DNA of 35,992 nucleotides from Streptomyces niveiscabiei (GTDB lineage Bacteria; Actinomycetota; Actinomycetes; Streptomycetales; Streptomycetaceae). This document shows, piece by piece, positions 23,520 through 34,415 of the stretch. Positions within the stretch are counted from its first letter, which is position 1; each line of letters starts with the position of its first letter. Where the stretch lies: contig NZ_LIRL01000029.1 in assembly GCF_001419795.1 (NCBI RefSeq), forward strand, positions 1-35,992. The letters run 5' to 3'. The notes under the pieces are model-generated. The model saw only the letters and a list, made by a program, of their open reading frames with translations. It searched no databases and was not told where the DNA came from. Made by a program: the position numbers and the translations under genes.

Positions 23520-23978
23520 TCAGGATCCTGAACCGTCGGAGGCGTCCGACACATCGATCGCTCCGGCGGGAGGGCTGGCGACCGTGCGGACGGTCCACTG
23601 GGTCCGGTCGGCATCCCAGGCCACGAGTACCCATGCACCGTCTTCGCGGCTCAGGCGCGCTCGGGCGAGCGCACGTGCCTCGGCAACGGAGACGGAGGTG
23701 GGCACCTGGAGGATCGTCCGGGCCCGCACGTCGGCCAGCACCAACTCGTTGCTGGTGGCCACCTGCTGCTCCGCGTCGCGGCGCTGGTCCGAGCGGAACA
23801 GGTCACGCACCCGGGTGTAGAGATCGTCGCCCGCCCGTGTCGCCATCGCCTGAATGAAGGGAATCAGAGCCGATCCGGCGAGGGCGGCCAGCAGCATCTC
23901 CGCCAGACCGCGGGTGCCGTCGGGAAGCTGATGCTCTGCACTGCGTTCACACGTGGGGGTGTTCTCTTGTGCCGTCAC
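23520..23978 (-). CDS. Small membrane-associated protein divergent from the CHAT gene
   Basis: This is about 152 residues from a GTG at 23978; upstream in-frame starts would reach into the neighbour promoter. A hydrophobic helix, EMLLAALAGSALIPFIQAMA (~residues 27-46), is followed by GDDLYTRVRDLFRSDQRR and a second domain with ARTILQVPTSVSVAEARALA and GAWVLVAWDADRTQWTV. The first part resembles the membrane-proximal segment of small Streptomyces proteins found beside predicted conflict-system effectors, but I cannot name a family. It is divergent from the TPR-CHAT gene by 134 bp, so shared regulation or function is plausible. It is likely at the membrane; function unknown. Confidence 0.55.
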   Translation of the reverse strand: MTAQENTPTCERSAEHQLPDGTRGLAEMLLAALAGSALIPFIQAMATRAGDDLYTRVRDLFRSDQRRDAEQQVATSNELVLADVRARTILQVPTSVSVAEARALARARLSREDGAWVLVAWDADRTQWTVRTVASPPAGAIDVSDASDGSGS

Positions 23979-24112
23979 CGGACCATCGTGCCACGGCAGT
24001 TCTCGATCTCGCGGACGTTCGGTCCGCCAGCTGGTACCTATGGTGATGCAGCCGATGGTGCACGCGCTCTGTTCGGGCGCTACCCCGCTCAACTCGAAAT
24101 AACCGGGAACAC

Positions 24113-27100
24113 ATGACCCACTCCGACGACAAGATCCAGGACAACGTCGAGCAACTCACCTCCCACGCGTACTGGGCCCTCAAGAACGGAAGAGAGGATC
24201 TGTACACGGAATGCGCGGAGGGGATGCGTGCGTACGTCCGGGTGTTTCCCGTCGGCCACTCCCTGCGTCCCATGGTTCTCGACCACCTGGGCATGATGCT
24301 CGGACTCCGCTACCAGCACTGTGGCGATGTAGCTGCGCTGACCGAGGGCTTGGCGGTGCAAGGTGAGGCCGTCAGGATGACGCCGTCGGACGACCGGCTC
24401 CACCTCGCGAAACGGCGCCTGTCGTACGGCAACAAGCTGCACAGTCTCCATCGGGAGACACGTGACCCGGCGCATCTGGACAGGGCAGTTGACGAACTAG
24501 TCCAGGCCGTGACCGACTGGCCGGAGGGAGAAGGCGCGGAGGGCGAATTCCCACTGGCGCGCAACAGCCTCCTCACGGCTCTGATCGCACGCAGCCGGGT
24601 CAGGTCGACGGCCACGGTCATCGAGGAAACGGTGTCAGCGCTGCGTAAGGCTTCGGAGGCCCACCCGAGTGATCCCGTGTTGCACGCCCGCCACGCCGAC
24701 TGGATCTTCGCCGGTCTCTTCGACCACCGCTGCGGCGACCTCGGCGTGGACCGCGCCGTGGAATCCGTACGCCGTACAACGGCCGACGCCGCCGGAGGGC
24801 CGGAACCGTACGTCCGGCTCCTGCATTACGCCTCCTTGGCGGTCAGACTCCAACACGAGAACGCTCACCCCCAGACGACGCCAGGGGAAGGACACACCGC
24901 ACGCCTGGAGGAAGCACTTTCCTTCCTGGACACGGCGCTGGGCCTGGTTACGAACGAGCAATCCCGTTCCACGTGCCAGTGGGACCAGAGCGCGATCCGC
25001 CTCGACCTGTACTGGGCAACCGGCCTCCGCAAGCACCTCGACCGGGCGATCGACGACCTGGACCACGCCCTCCAGGTAGGCGCGCTGCCTCCGGCGCACA
25101 TCGCGGAAGGCCGTGCGCTGCTCGGCGGCGCCCTGATGACCTGTTACCTCAGACACGAGGACACGCGCGCGCTCGCCCGGGCCGCGACAGCCTGGCACCG
25201 CGCACTGCTCAGCGTGGAACTGCCCTCCCCTCAGCGGGAGAGCGTGGAGCTCAGTCTGCGCCAAGCACTCGAGCACCTCCACCACGCGGGCATGGACACC
25301 ACCGTGCGGAGTGCACTCCCAAGGCAGCCGGCCCGGGCACCCGCATCCGACGCGGAGGTTCACCGTGCCGCTGTACTCGGCATGCCCCTCGGCAGTGAAC
25401 TGCTCCAGCAGCGTGTCCTCGCTTTGCTCGCAGTGCTGTGGCACCAGCTGACCTCGTCCGAGGGCAAGGTCGGCAGTCACCTCCGCGAGGACTCCGCCAC
25501 CGTCGCCCGATGGGCCCTCCGACTCGTGCCCACAGGACACCCGCAGCGTGCCGACACGGCCGGCAAAGCGGCCGACATCTTGTACGGCAGCTCTGTCGAG
25601 CGCAACCGCAGGGTCGAGCTGGCGGAGGCGGTGGAGTTGTACCGGTGCGCCGCACGCGAAGCCGCCCCCGGAGACGGCAAGCGCCTTGACTATCTCAAGC
25701 AGCTCGTCCTGACCCTGGATGACCTCCGCCTGGCCACCGCCCAGTCGTCGTTGCGCACCGAGGCGATCGAGGCCGTGCGCGAACTCCGGGCAGCGACCCA
25801 GCCGGGCTCGGCGGACCAGGCCGAGGCGGCCGGTGTGCTGGCGCAGTTGCTGATCGACCGCTTCTACGACACAGGTGACTCGACCGACCTGGACGAGGCG
25901 ACCCTCGTGCTCCACGGCGCAGCCAAGTCGGGCCCTGCCGAACTGCGCATCGCGTTGCGGCGGAAGCTCGCCTCGGCGCAGCGGGCCCGCGCCCGCATCC
26001 ACAACGATTCCCCCTACGACGAGTTCCTAGCGCTCTTCGCGCTTCAGCAGGCACGGAATCTCGAAAACGAGTCGGCAGCGGGCGCTGCGACCCGGCGTTA
26101 TCCACTGGCCGAGCGGCTCCGGCTGGGAATCAGTTCCGTCGACGAGTCACTCGCCGCCCTACACGGCCTGTTGCCGACAGTCTCCCCCCACGATGAGGAG
26201 GCACTCGAATTTCTGGAACTGCTCGTTTGGGACCTCCGTCCTGTGCTGGCGGAGAACTCCCCGCACACCGACGCCCTGGACGTTGTCATCCGCGCACGCG
26301 AGTTCCTCCTGGGACACTCCAAGCAGCCCGCCCGTTCGCCCGCCCGTGCCTCGAACCAGGCCGCCCTCGCCTGGCACCTGCACAGGCGCTTCGAGCGGAG
26401 CCGTGACGAACGGGACCGGATCCGGGCGCACGAGTTGATGCGCGAGGCAGCCGGCAATCTCCTGCTCTCGCCTGAAGCGAGGGTGAGCTGCGCGGAGCAA
26501 CTCGGGATCTGGTCGGCACAAGAGGGGGACTGGCCCCGTGCGGCACGGGACCTACGCGACGCGATCGGCCTGCTGCCCCGTATGCTCCCCCGGCAGGTAC
26601 CCCGCGACGACCTGGAACGCGGACTGTCACAGACCTCCGGGATGACGGCCGAGGCCACCGCGGCCGCACTGCACTGCGGTGATCCTGGCAGCGCTCTGGA
26701 GATGCTGGAACAGGGGCGCGCCATCCTGCACACGTACGCCATGCAGACCCGGCAGGAACTGGTTACGGTGGCCGCCGCCGCCCCGCGACTGGCGGAGGAG
26801 ATGCAGTCCGTCGGCGAACGGCTTAGCAGTGCCAGGTGGAACGAACCCTTCGGAGCCGACAAACTCTCTGCGGACGACCGTCACCGCCTCGCGATGCGCT
26901 GGGAGGAACTGGCCCGAGAAGCGCGTCAACTGCCCGGCTGCTCGGAGCTGTTCGCCCCCGTCCGCGCACCAGCCCTGCTCGCCGCACCCGAAGGAGCCGA
27001 TCCTGAGGGGGTGGTGGTCATCCCGAACGTCAGCCGTACCCGCTGCGACGCCCTGGTGATCCGGGCGGGCGAGCTGACGTCGATTCCCTTGCCCGACGTG

Positions 27101-28075
27101 ACCGTGGAAACGCTGCACGAGCGCGTCCTGCAATTCACGGAGACCCTTCCGTTCGCCAACGTCAACACAGATGACGAGTCCGCCCAGGTCATGGTGCAGG
27201 CACCATTGCGTGAGGTGCTGGAGTGGATGTGGCACGCTCTGGCCCACCCCGTGCTGGAGCATCTGGGCCTCACCGGCGCCCCGGCCGCCGGACGTCCCCT
27301 GCCCCGCCTGTGGTGGGTACCGACCGGTCTGTTCTCCTTCTTGCCGCTGCACGCCGCCGGAGTGAGCGGGGTCCCCGGAGACAGCGTGCTGGACTGGGCC
27401 ATTTCCTCCTACACGGTCAGTGTGCAGGCCCTCCGCAACACGCAGCGGACCCCGCGGCGGCCGGGCACGGAGGGCGCCCAGGGCCCTCGGCTGCTCGCTG
27501 TGGGCACCGTCGGCCCGGACACCGCGTCAGAACGACTGAGCACCCCACGCATGCTCAAGGAGACCCTCGAAGTCACACGTCACTTCCACGACCCGGTCGT
27601 GCTCCAGGGATCCGCGGCCACGCGCGCCGACGTCACCGCGGCGCTGCAGTCTTGCACCTGGGCGCACTTCGCATGCCACGGCGTGAGCAATCCGCACCGG
27701 CCCAGCGCCAGTTACCTGCAACTGCACGACGAAGAGCTGGGCATCGCTGCTCTCGCGCGGCTGCACCTCCCACACGCCGAACTCGTGTACCTGTCCGCGT
27801 GCGAGACCGCCAGCGGCGGATGGGCCCTCGCCGACGAAGGCATCACCCTCGCCGCAGCGTGCCAGTTATCCGGATTCAAACACGCCCTCGCATCGATGTG
27901 GCCGGTTCTCGACAGCACGTCCGCCGACACAGCCCGCCTCTTCTACCACCACCTGGCCGCCAGCCCTCACCACCTGGCACCGGCCTCGGCGCTCCACCAG
28001 ACGCAACTGACCCTTCGAGAGCGCTATCCCCTGCTGCCGACGCGCTGGGCCCCGTACCTGCACGTAGGCCCATGA
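24113..28075 (+). CDS. TPR-CHAT protein, caspase-like peptidase candidate
   Basis: This 1320-residue protein starts at the ATG at 24113. Residues ~1-1000 are helical TPR-like repeats (LGMMLGLRYQHCGDVAALTE, EAHPSDPVLHARHADWIFAG, HCGDPGSALEMLEQGRAILH). The last ~250 residues are a CHAT domain with the catalytic His in WAHFACHG (H1189) and the catalytic Cys in LVYLSACETA (C1230), both present. CHAT domains are caspase-like cysteine peptidases, and TPR-CHAT proteins serve in bacterial conflict and cell-death systems, including those attached to CRISPR effectors; no CRISPR genes occur here. Codon 1252 (27866-27868) is TTA, the rare Leu codon read by the bldA tRNA, so full translation would depend on development. 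No signal peptide; cytoplasmic. Confidence 0.92.
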   Translation: MTHSDDKIQDNVEQLTSHAYWALKNGREDLYTECAEGMRAYVRVFPVGHSLRPMVLDHLGMMLGLRYQHCGDVAALTEGLAVQGEAVRMTPSDDRLHLAKRRLSYGNKLHSLHRETRDPAHLDRAVDELVQAVTDWPEGEGAEGEFPLARNSLLTALIARSRVRSTATVIEETVSALRKASEAHPSDPVLHARHADWIFAGLFDHRCGDLGVDRAVESVRRTTADAAGGPEPYVRLLHYASLAVRLQHENAHPQTTPGEGHTARLEEALSFLDTALGLVTNEQSRSTCQWDQSAIRLDLYWATGLRKHLDRAIDDLDHALQVGALPPAHIAEGRALLGGALMTCYLRHEDTRALARAATAWHRALLSVELPSPQRESVELSLRQALEHLHHAGMDTTVRSALPRQPARAPASDAEVHRAAVLGMPLGSELLQQRVLALLAVLWHQLTSSEGKVGSHLREDSATVARWALRLVPTGHPQRADTAGKAADILYGSSVERNRRVELAEAVELYRCAAREAAPGDGKRLDYLKQLVLTLDDLRLATAQSSLRTEAIEAVRELRAATQPGSADQAEAAGVLAQLLIDRFYDTGDSTDLDEATLVLHGAAKSGPAELRIALRRKLASAQRARARIHNDSPYDEFLALFALQQARNLENESAAGAATRRYPLAERLRLGISSVDESLAALHGLLPTVSPHDEEALEFLELLVWDLRPVLAENSPHTDALDVVIRAREFLLGHSKQPARSPARASNQAALAWHLHRRFERSRDERDRIRAHELMREAAGNLLLSPEARVSCAEQLGIWSAQEGDWPRAARDLRDAIGLLPRMLPRQVPRDDLERGLSQTSGMTAEATAAALHCGDPGSALEMLEQGRAILHTYAMQTRQELVTVAAAAPRLAEEMQSVGERLSSARWNEPFGADKLSADDRHRLAMRWEELAREARQLPGCSELFAPVRAPALLAAPEGADPEGVVVIPNVSRTRCDALVIRAGELTSIPLPDVTVETLHERVLQFTETLPFANVNTDDESAQVMVQAPLREVLEWMWHALAHPVLEHLGLTGAPAAGRPLPRLWWVPTGLFSFLPLHAAGVSGVPGDSVLDWAISSYTVSVQALRNTQRTPRRPGTEGAQGPRLLAVGTVGPDTASERLSTPRMLKETLEVTRHFHDPVVLQGSAATRADVTAALQSCTWAHFACHGVSNPHRPSASYLQLHDEELGIAALARLHLPHAELVYLSACETASGGWALADEGITLAAACQLSGFKHALASMWPVLDSTSADTARLFYHHLAASPHHLAPASALHQTQLTLRERYPLLPTRWAPYLHVGP

Positions 28076-28272
28076 CCTCAGATCGCCCGACCGCCGAAGA
28101 GCCCCGGGCCTGACTTGCTCGTCCGGTGCAGCGGGGGCGGCGGGGCGATCGGATGATCACGTCGTTCGCTTGAGGAGCAGGTCGCCGCAGCGAATTCCAG
28201 GGGGCGTTATTTGGCCAGGGCGCGGCGTCTGATCTTGAGGGAGAGTTCGCCCGTGGTCATAGTGAAGGTGGG
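28076..28272. other. Intergenic stretch left of the IS nest
   Basis: Nothing firm is coded here. A short minus-strand frame ending at about 28208 (TMTTGELSLKIRRRALAK) runs out from under the IS3 left end and could be the tail of an interrupted gene, but I cannot connect it to sequence on the far side of the nest. Confidence 0.3.
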
Positions 28273-28299
28273 TGAACCGCCCCGGGTTCGTTAGAGATC

Positions 28300-29091
28300 T
28301 CAGATTGTGGTTTTGACCTGGGGTTTCGTGTATTCCATGTAGTGGTTGGCCTCGTATTCGACGGGCGGAACGTGGCCTATCTCACCGTGGAGCCTGCGGT
28401 GGTTGTACCAGTCGACCCACTCGGCGGTAGCCAACTCGACTTGGGAGAGTGTCTTCCAGGGCCGCTGGGGTTTGATCAACTCGGTCTTGAACAGGCCGAT
28501 CGTCGACTCCATCAGGGCGTTGTCGTAGGCGTCGCCGACCGAGCCGATGGAGGCGGCGATGCCGGCCGCGTCCAGGTGCTCGGCGAGCTTGAACGACGTG
28601 TACTGCGACCCGGCGTCCGAGTGATGGATCAACTCGCCTGGCTGCACTGGGCGTTGATCCCGGTCGCGTTGCCAGACGGCCATCTCGAGAGCGTCCAGGA
28701 CGAAGACGGTCTCCTTCACGGTGGCCGCCGACCAGCCGACGATCCGGCGGGAGAAGGTGTCCACGACGAACGCGACATAGACGGTCGCGGACCACGTCTT
28801 CACATGGGTGAAGTCCGCCACCCAGCACCGGTTCGGAGCGGCGGCGACGAAGTCGCGGTCGACCAGGTCAGGGGCTCGCTCAGCCTGCCCGCCGGGGACC
28901 GTGGTGATGACGCGCTTGCCGCGCACCGCTCCCTGGATACCGAGCTCGCGCATCAGGCGCTCGACGGTGCAGCGGGCCACTGAGTGTCCCTGCCGGTTCA
29001 GCTCGCGCCAGATCTTCCGGGCGCCGTAGACGCGGTAGTTGGACGTGTAGACCCCCTGGATCCGCTCTTTGAGTTCCTCATCGCGCACGGA
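28300..29091 (-). pseudogene. IS3 transposase OrfB, C-terminal part
   Basis: The frame SVRDEELKERIQGVYTSNYR to KPQVKTTI holds the helix-turn-helix-like region (YGARKIWRELNRQGHSVARC) and the whole rve catalytic core. The DDE residues are in CWVADFTHVKT, IHHSDAGSQYTS and DNALMESTIGLFKTELI. The catalytic part is intact, but the N-terminus is cut off by the IS21 element at the ACGGA duplication (29087-29091). The missing part is at 33210-33369. Confidence 0.9.
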
Positions 29092-29112
29092 TGTCGGCGT
29101 ACACACGATCGT

Positions 29113-29183
29113 GGCCCTGGCAAGATTTTCGTGAAGCGGGGGCGTGCTCCCGTGCGCCGATGACGCTCCGTCACCGATAGCGG
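29113..29183. repeat. ISL3 left inverted repeat, 71 bp
   Basis: It starts GGCCCTGGCAAGATTTTCGT and ends GATAGCGG, one base before the transposase ATG. It is identical to the reverse complement of 30786-30856 by base-by-base reading. Most ISL3 ends are far shorter (about 15-40 bp). Confidence 0.93.
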
Positions 29184-29184
29184 G

Positions 29185-30798
29185 ATGGTCGGCGAGTGTG
29201 ATGACCTCGTACGAACTGTGGCTCCGCACCTGGACGCGGTGCAGGTGGAGCGGGTGTGGTCGGCGGGAGGCGTGGTCCGAGTCGCTGCCCGCACCCGCGA
29301 GTTGGCGGTAGTGTGCCCGGACTGCGGCCTCGGGTCGACGCGGGTACACAGTCGCTACTGGCGCGTGCTTGCCGACGTCGCAATCGGCGGACGGCCGGTG
29401 CTGGTCAGACTGTCGGTGCGGCGGCTGTTCTGCGATGCTCCGGGCTGTGGCCGACGGACGTTCGCCGAGCAGGTCGAGGGGCTGACGGTGCGCTACCAGC
29501 GTCGCAGTCCGCTGCTGCAGGACCTGGTGGAGGCAGCCGGGGTACTGCTGGCCGGCCGCGGGGGTGCCCGACTACTGCACATCCTCAAGGCGCCGCTGTC
29601 ACGGACGAGTGTGCTGTTCCACGTGATGCGCATGCCGCTCCCGTCGGCACCGACGCCGCGAGTGCTGGGCGTGGACGACTTCGCGCTGTACGCGGACGTC
29701 TACGGCACGCTGCTGGTGGATGCCGACACGCGGCTGCCCATCGAGTTGTGGGCCGGACGCGACGCCGAGCAACTCGCTGCCTGGCTGCGCGATCATGCAG
29801 GCGTCGAGGTGGTGTGCCGCGACGGCTCGCTCACCTATCGTCAGGGCATCACCGACGGAGCCCCGGCCGCGGTCCAGGTCAGCGACCGCTTCCACCTCTG
29901 GCAGGGGCTGTCGAAACGGGTGTCGGACATCGCCGCCGCCCACCGTGGATGCCTGTCCGCCGCGGTGCCTGAACCCGAATCGGCCGCACCTCCAACGCCG
30001 CCGGCGGAACGGTCCGAGGTGGCCGATACTCGGGCTCGCCGCCATGCCAAGCGGCTGTTCGAGGCGGTGCACGCGGTTACCGGTACCGGCCGCTCGCTCA
30101 GCGCCATGGCCCGCGAGCTGGGCCTGAACCGGCGCACGGTGGCCAAGTACGCACGCGCGGCCACCTGGCAGGAGTGCGTACGCCGCACCCCTCCGCGGCG
30201 AAGCACCAGCCTCGATCCCTACCTGGAATATCTGCGGCAGCGGTGGGACGAGGGCGAGCACACCGCGACGGTGCTGCACCGGGAGATCACTGCCAAGGGC
30301 TACCAAGGTCACTACCAGCGAGTCAAGATGGCCATCGCACCACTACGCCGCGGGCTGCCGATCGACACGCCGCACGAGCGACCGCCCTCGCCCCGCCAGG
30401 TCGCCCGATGGATCACCACCACACCGTCCCGGCGCGGCCTGCACGCCACCGATGCCCTCCGGCGGCTCCTTGAACACTGCCCGGAACTGGACCGAACCCA
30501 CGGCCTGGTGCGGCAGTTCGCGGCCATGCTCGATGCCCACGACGCCGCCCCGCTGCCCGGCTGGCTCGAACAACTCACGGCCTCCCGCCTCCCGGCCCTG
30601 TCCGGCCTCGCCAAGGCTCTCCGCGAGGACCAGGCCGCCGTCGTGCAGGGGATCACCACCCCGTTCAACTCCGGCGTCAACGAAGGCCGCATCACAGACC
30701 TCAAGCTACAGAAAAGGATCATGGCGGGCCGAGCCGGCGTTCCACTCCTCCGTCAACGCGTCGTCCTCATGGCCCACCTCCGGCGCCGCTATCGGTGA
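29185..30798 (+). CDS. ISL3-family transposase
   Basis: The protein has 537 residues from the ATG at 29185. The N-terminal zinc ribbon is CPDCGLGSTRVHSRYWR with a second Cys pair in FCDAPGCGRRTF. The DDE_Tnp_ISL3 core follows, with Asp in LGVDDFALY, Asp in VVCRDGSLTYRQG and Glu in NSGVNEGRITDLK, and a helix-turn-helix insertion (SAMARELGLNRRTVAKYARA). It is apparently complete, and its C-terminus reaches into the right inverted repeat. It moves this IS by DDE strand transfer. Confidence 0.95.
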   Translation: MVGECDDLVRTVAPHLDAVQVERVWSAGGVVRVAARTRELAVVCPDCGLGSTRVHSRYWRVLADVAIGGRPVLVRLSVRRLFCDAPGCGRRTFAEQVEGLTVRYQRRSPLLQDLVEAAGVLLAGRGGARLLHILKAPLSRTSVLFHVMRMPLPSAPTPRVLGVDDFALYADVYGTLLVDADTRLPIELWAGRDAEQLAAWLRDHAGVEVVCRDGSLTYRQGITDGAPAAVQVSDRFHLWQGLSKRVSDIAAAHRGCLSAAVPEPESAAPPTPPAERSEVADTRARRHAKRLFEAVHAVTGTGRSLSAMARELGLNRRTVAKYARAATWQECVRRTPPRRSTSLDPYLEYLRQRWDEGEHTATVLHREITAKGYQGHYQRVKMAIAPLRRGLPIDTPHERPPSPRQVARWITTTPSRRGLHATDALRRLLEHCPELDRTHGLVRQFAAMLDAHDAAPLPGWLEQLTASRLPALSGLAKALREDQAAVVQGITTPFNSGVNEGRITDLKLQKRIMAGRAGVPLLRQRVVLMAHLRRRYR

Positions 30799-30856
30799 CG
30801 GAGCGTCATCGGCGCACGGGAGCACGCCCCCGCTTCACGAAAATCTTGCCAGGGCC
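30786..30856. repeat. ISL3 right inverted repeat, 71 bp
   Basis: Perfect inverse of 29113-29183. It overlaps the last codons of the transposase gene and is followed by the ACGATCGT target duplication. Confidence 0.93.
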
Positions 30857-30969
30857 ACGATCGTCCCCGGTCGCGTACGAGTGAAAAGGGACGCTTGAGG
30901 GTGCGGTGAATCGTGGTGCCCGGCACTCTGCTGCTTGTCCGGTGAAGGGTGGCGGAGGGCGGTGGCGCG

Positions 30970-32384
30970 GTGGTTTTGGACCCGCAGCGCTGGCTGGAAC
31001 TGCGGCGGTTCCGTGCTCTGGTCGAGTCAGGAGCGGTCAGTCTGACGGAGGTGGCCAGGGAGACTGGGCTGGACCGCAAGACGGTCCGCAAGTATCTGTC
31101 GAGCACGGCGGCGTCGGTGCCGCCGAGGCGGACGTCGAATGGACGGCCTCGGAAGAAGGCGGTCGACGAGGTTGCGCCGTTGATCGACGCGATGCTGCGG
31201 GCAGAGATCCTCATCAAGGGTGCCGTGGTGCACGAGCGTCTGGTGAAGGAGTACGGCTCGACGATCAACTATCAGCGGGTCAAGCTGTATCTGCAGGAGG
31301 CCCGGCCGCGTGTCGCGGGTGAACTGGGGATCGGGCCGCGGGAGTTGGCGGGTATGCACCGCCGCTTCGAGGTGGTTCCCGGGGCCCAGGCTCAGGTCGA
31401 CTGGGGTGATGAAGGCAAGATCCTCGCCCACCTGGGAGTCCCGAAGGTCTACTCGTTCCATATGGTGCTGTCGTACTCGCGCGACCCGTTCTGCTGCTTC
31501 ACCACGAGCCAGGACCTGCAGACCTTCTTCGACTGCCACCGGCGGGCGTTTGCGCACTTCGGCGGGGTGCCGATGTCGATCGTCTACGACCGGACCAAGA
31601 CCGTTGTGCGCCGGCACGTCGCCCCGGGCGAGGCGGTGCCTCTGCATCCGGAAGCGGTCGGCTTCGCAGGCCACTACGACTTCGACATCGACGTGCTGGC
31701 CGCCTACAGGCCCACCGGGAAGGGCCGGGTCGAACGCCAGGTGTTGATCGTGCGTGATCACGTGCTGGCCGGGCGCGCGTTCTCCTCGCTCGAGGAACTG
31801 GATGCCGCCTTCATGGCGTGGGTGCCGCAGCGACGCGCCCGCACCCACGCCACCCACCACGAGGTCATCGGGCACCGGGCCGCCCGGGATCACGCCGCCC
31901 TCAAGCCGTTGCCGCCGTCGCCCTATCTGGTGGCCGAGCGGCATCTGCGGCCGGTCGGCAAGGACTGCCTGGTCGCGTTCGGCGGGAACCTCTACTCGGT
32001 GCCCGCCCGCAAGGTCCGCCCACGTCAGCTGGTCGAGATCAGGGCGACGAAGTCCCAGGTCATGCTGCACACGACCGTTCCCGATGCCAGCGGCGAGACC
32101 CTGCTGTCCAGCCATCCGCGGGCGGTCGGCCGCGGCGTGGTTGTCAAGCAGGACGAGCACTGGGACGGCCTGCCGACCGGCAGGAACCGCCGCACCACGA
32201 CTGGCGACGAGCCACCACCATCGCGGAGCGAGTCCTCCGCGTCCGGTCGCATCGGGCCGTTGCAGGCCCTGCTGAACCGGTCCGCCGCAACCCAGATCGA
32301 GGTCGGGAGGCGGCCCCTGTCGGTCTATGACGAACTGACCGGCACCCGGCCCTTCACCACCAACTCCCCGACGAAGGAGCCGTC

Positions 32385-32388
<4 letters not shown>
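30970..32388 (+). CDS. istA: IS21 transposase IstA
   Basis: About 472 residues from a GTG at 30970 (GGAGGG upstream); a GTG at 30949 in frame would add seven residues. The helix-turn-helix is at SLTEVARETGLDRKTVRKYL. The rve core has Asp in QAQVDWGDEG, Asp in SIVYDRTKTVV and Glu in GKGRVERQVL. The C-terminal region contains the beta-barrel-like YLVAERHLRPVGKDCLVAFG. It is a complete DDE transposase that acts with the ATPase IstB. It was displaced from the left end of its element by the ISL3 insertion, so mobility of the IS21 unit would now involve moving both. Confidence 0.94.
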
Positions 32389-33675
<1,287 letters not shown>

Positions 33676-33725
33676 GACTCGATCCTTTCATGAAATCGAG
33701 TCTCCATTCGAGCCGGGGCGGTTCA

Positions 33726-33793
33726 GCAGTCCGCATCCAACGACCCCAACCCGCCAACCCGTAAAGCAACGGCATTGGGTCTAAGAGTGTGTC
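33726..33793. other. Short segment between IS3 and the IS5-like remnant
   Basis: No gene. It includes AGAGTGTGTCTCAC next to the transposase stop, probably the terminal region of the IS5-like element. Confidence 0.3.
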
Positions 33794-33829
33794 TCACGTG
33801 GTGAGGTTGGTTAGCTTTTTGTAGCAGGT
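33794..33829 (-). pseudogene. IS5-like transposase, last residues
   Basis: The minus strand reads TCYKKLTNLTT and a TGA, the usual ending of Streptomyces IS5-like transposases (...LAAALxCYKKL...). Its upstream part, ending GLAAALP, is at 35761 and beyond, on the other side of the group II intron. Joining them gives GLAAALPTCYKKLTN in frame. Confidence 0.75.
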
Positions 33830-34415
33830 CTTGTGTCCTGAACATGAAAGGGAGTTGGTTGTAGGGCAGCTTCTGGAAATGGTGCTGTGCGGAAGATGAA
33901 GGATTTGTGGCCCTTTGGCGTCGCCCTGCGGGGGGAGGCGTTAAACCGCCTCATGCTGCATTGGTTGAAGACCGTTGTGGTGAGCGATGAGGAAAAGGCG
34001 TCGTGGGAGACGTCAGGTGGGGACCGGGAAGACGAACGCGAGTGAATCGCTGCTGACGTTTCGAAATATAAACAGACGACATCGAAACCGGGGTGTGGCC
34101 TGAACTCCGGGATGAGCCTGGCGGGTGCCCGTCTATTGGCCAGGCGGTGTCCGGCATGTAGGCGACGTGAGTCCGGTCTGCGGCTTCCGCATGGAACAGG
34201 AGAAGGCGTGTCCCGATACTGCCCTGCCCTCGCGGCGGGCGAGAGGGAGTACCCCAAGCAGCAGACACTGCGAGGGGCTGAGTACCGACGCGGGGTGCGC
34301 TGGCGGACCGGCTCGTAGTAGCGATGAAGCCCCTGTAATGGGGGCAGAGCGAAGGGGCCGGGTCGTTCGTGACTGTGTTGATCGCATCAACCGGATGTCG
34401 TCCGGGAGGAGTTCG

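Larger units (their letters stand above)
29113..30856 (+). mobile_element. ISL3-family element inside the IS21 element
   Basis: This 1744-bp element has 71-bp perfect inverted repeats and an 8-bp target duplication, ACGATCGT, at 29105-29112 and 30857-30864, as expected for ISL3. It has one intact transposase gene. The perfect ends and duplication suggest it is the youngest insertion of the nest. Confidence 0.93.

Noticed and set aside
23373..23820. C-terminal extension of the XRE regulator frame
   Set aside because: It lacks TPR-like sequence and overlaps the minus-strand membrane protein in antisense; it is read as chance open frame after a joint.
24113..28075. CRISPR-associated TPR-CHAT (Craspase-like) system
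   Set aside because: No repeats with spacers and no Cas effector genes are present in the window.
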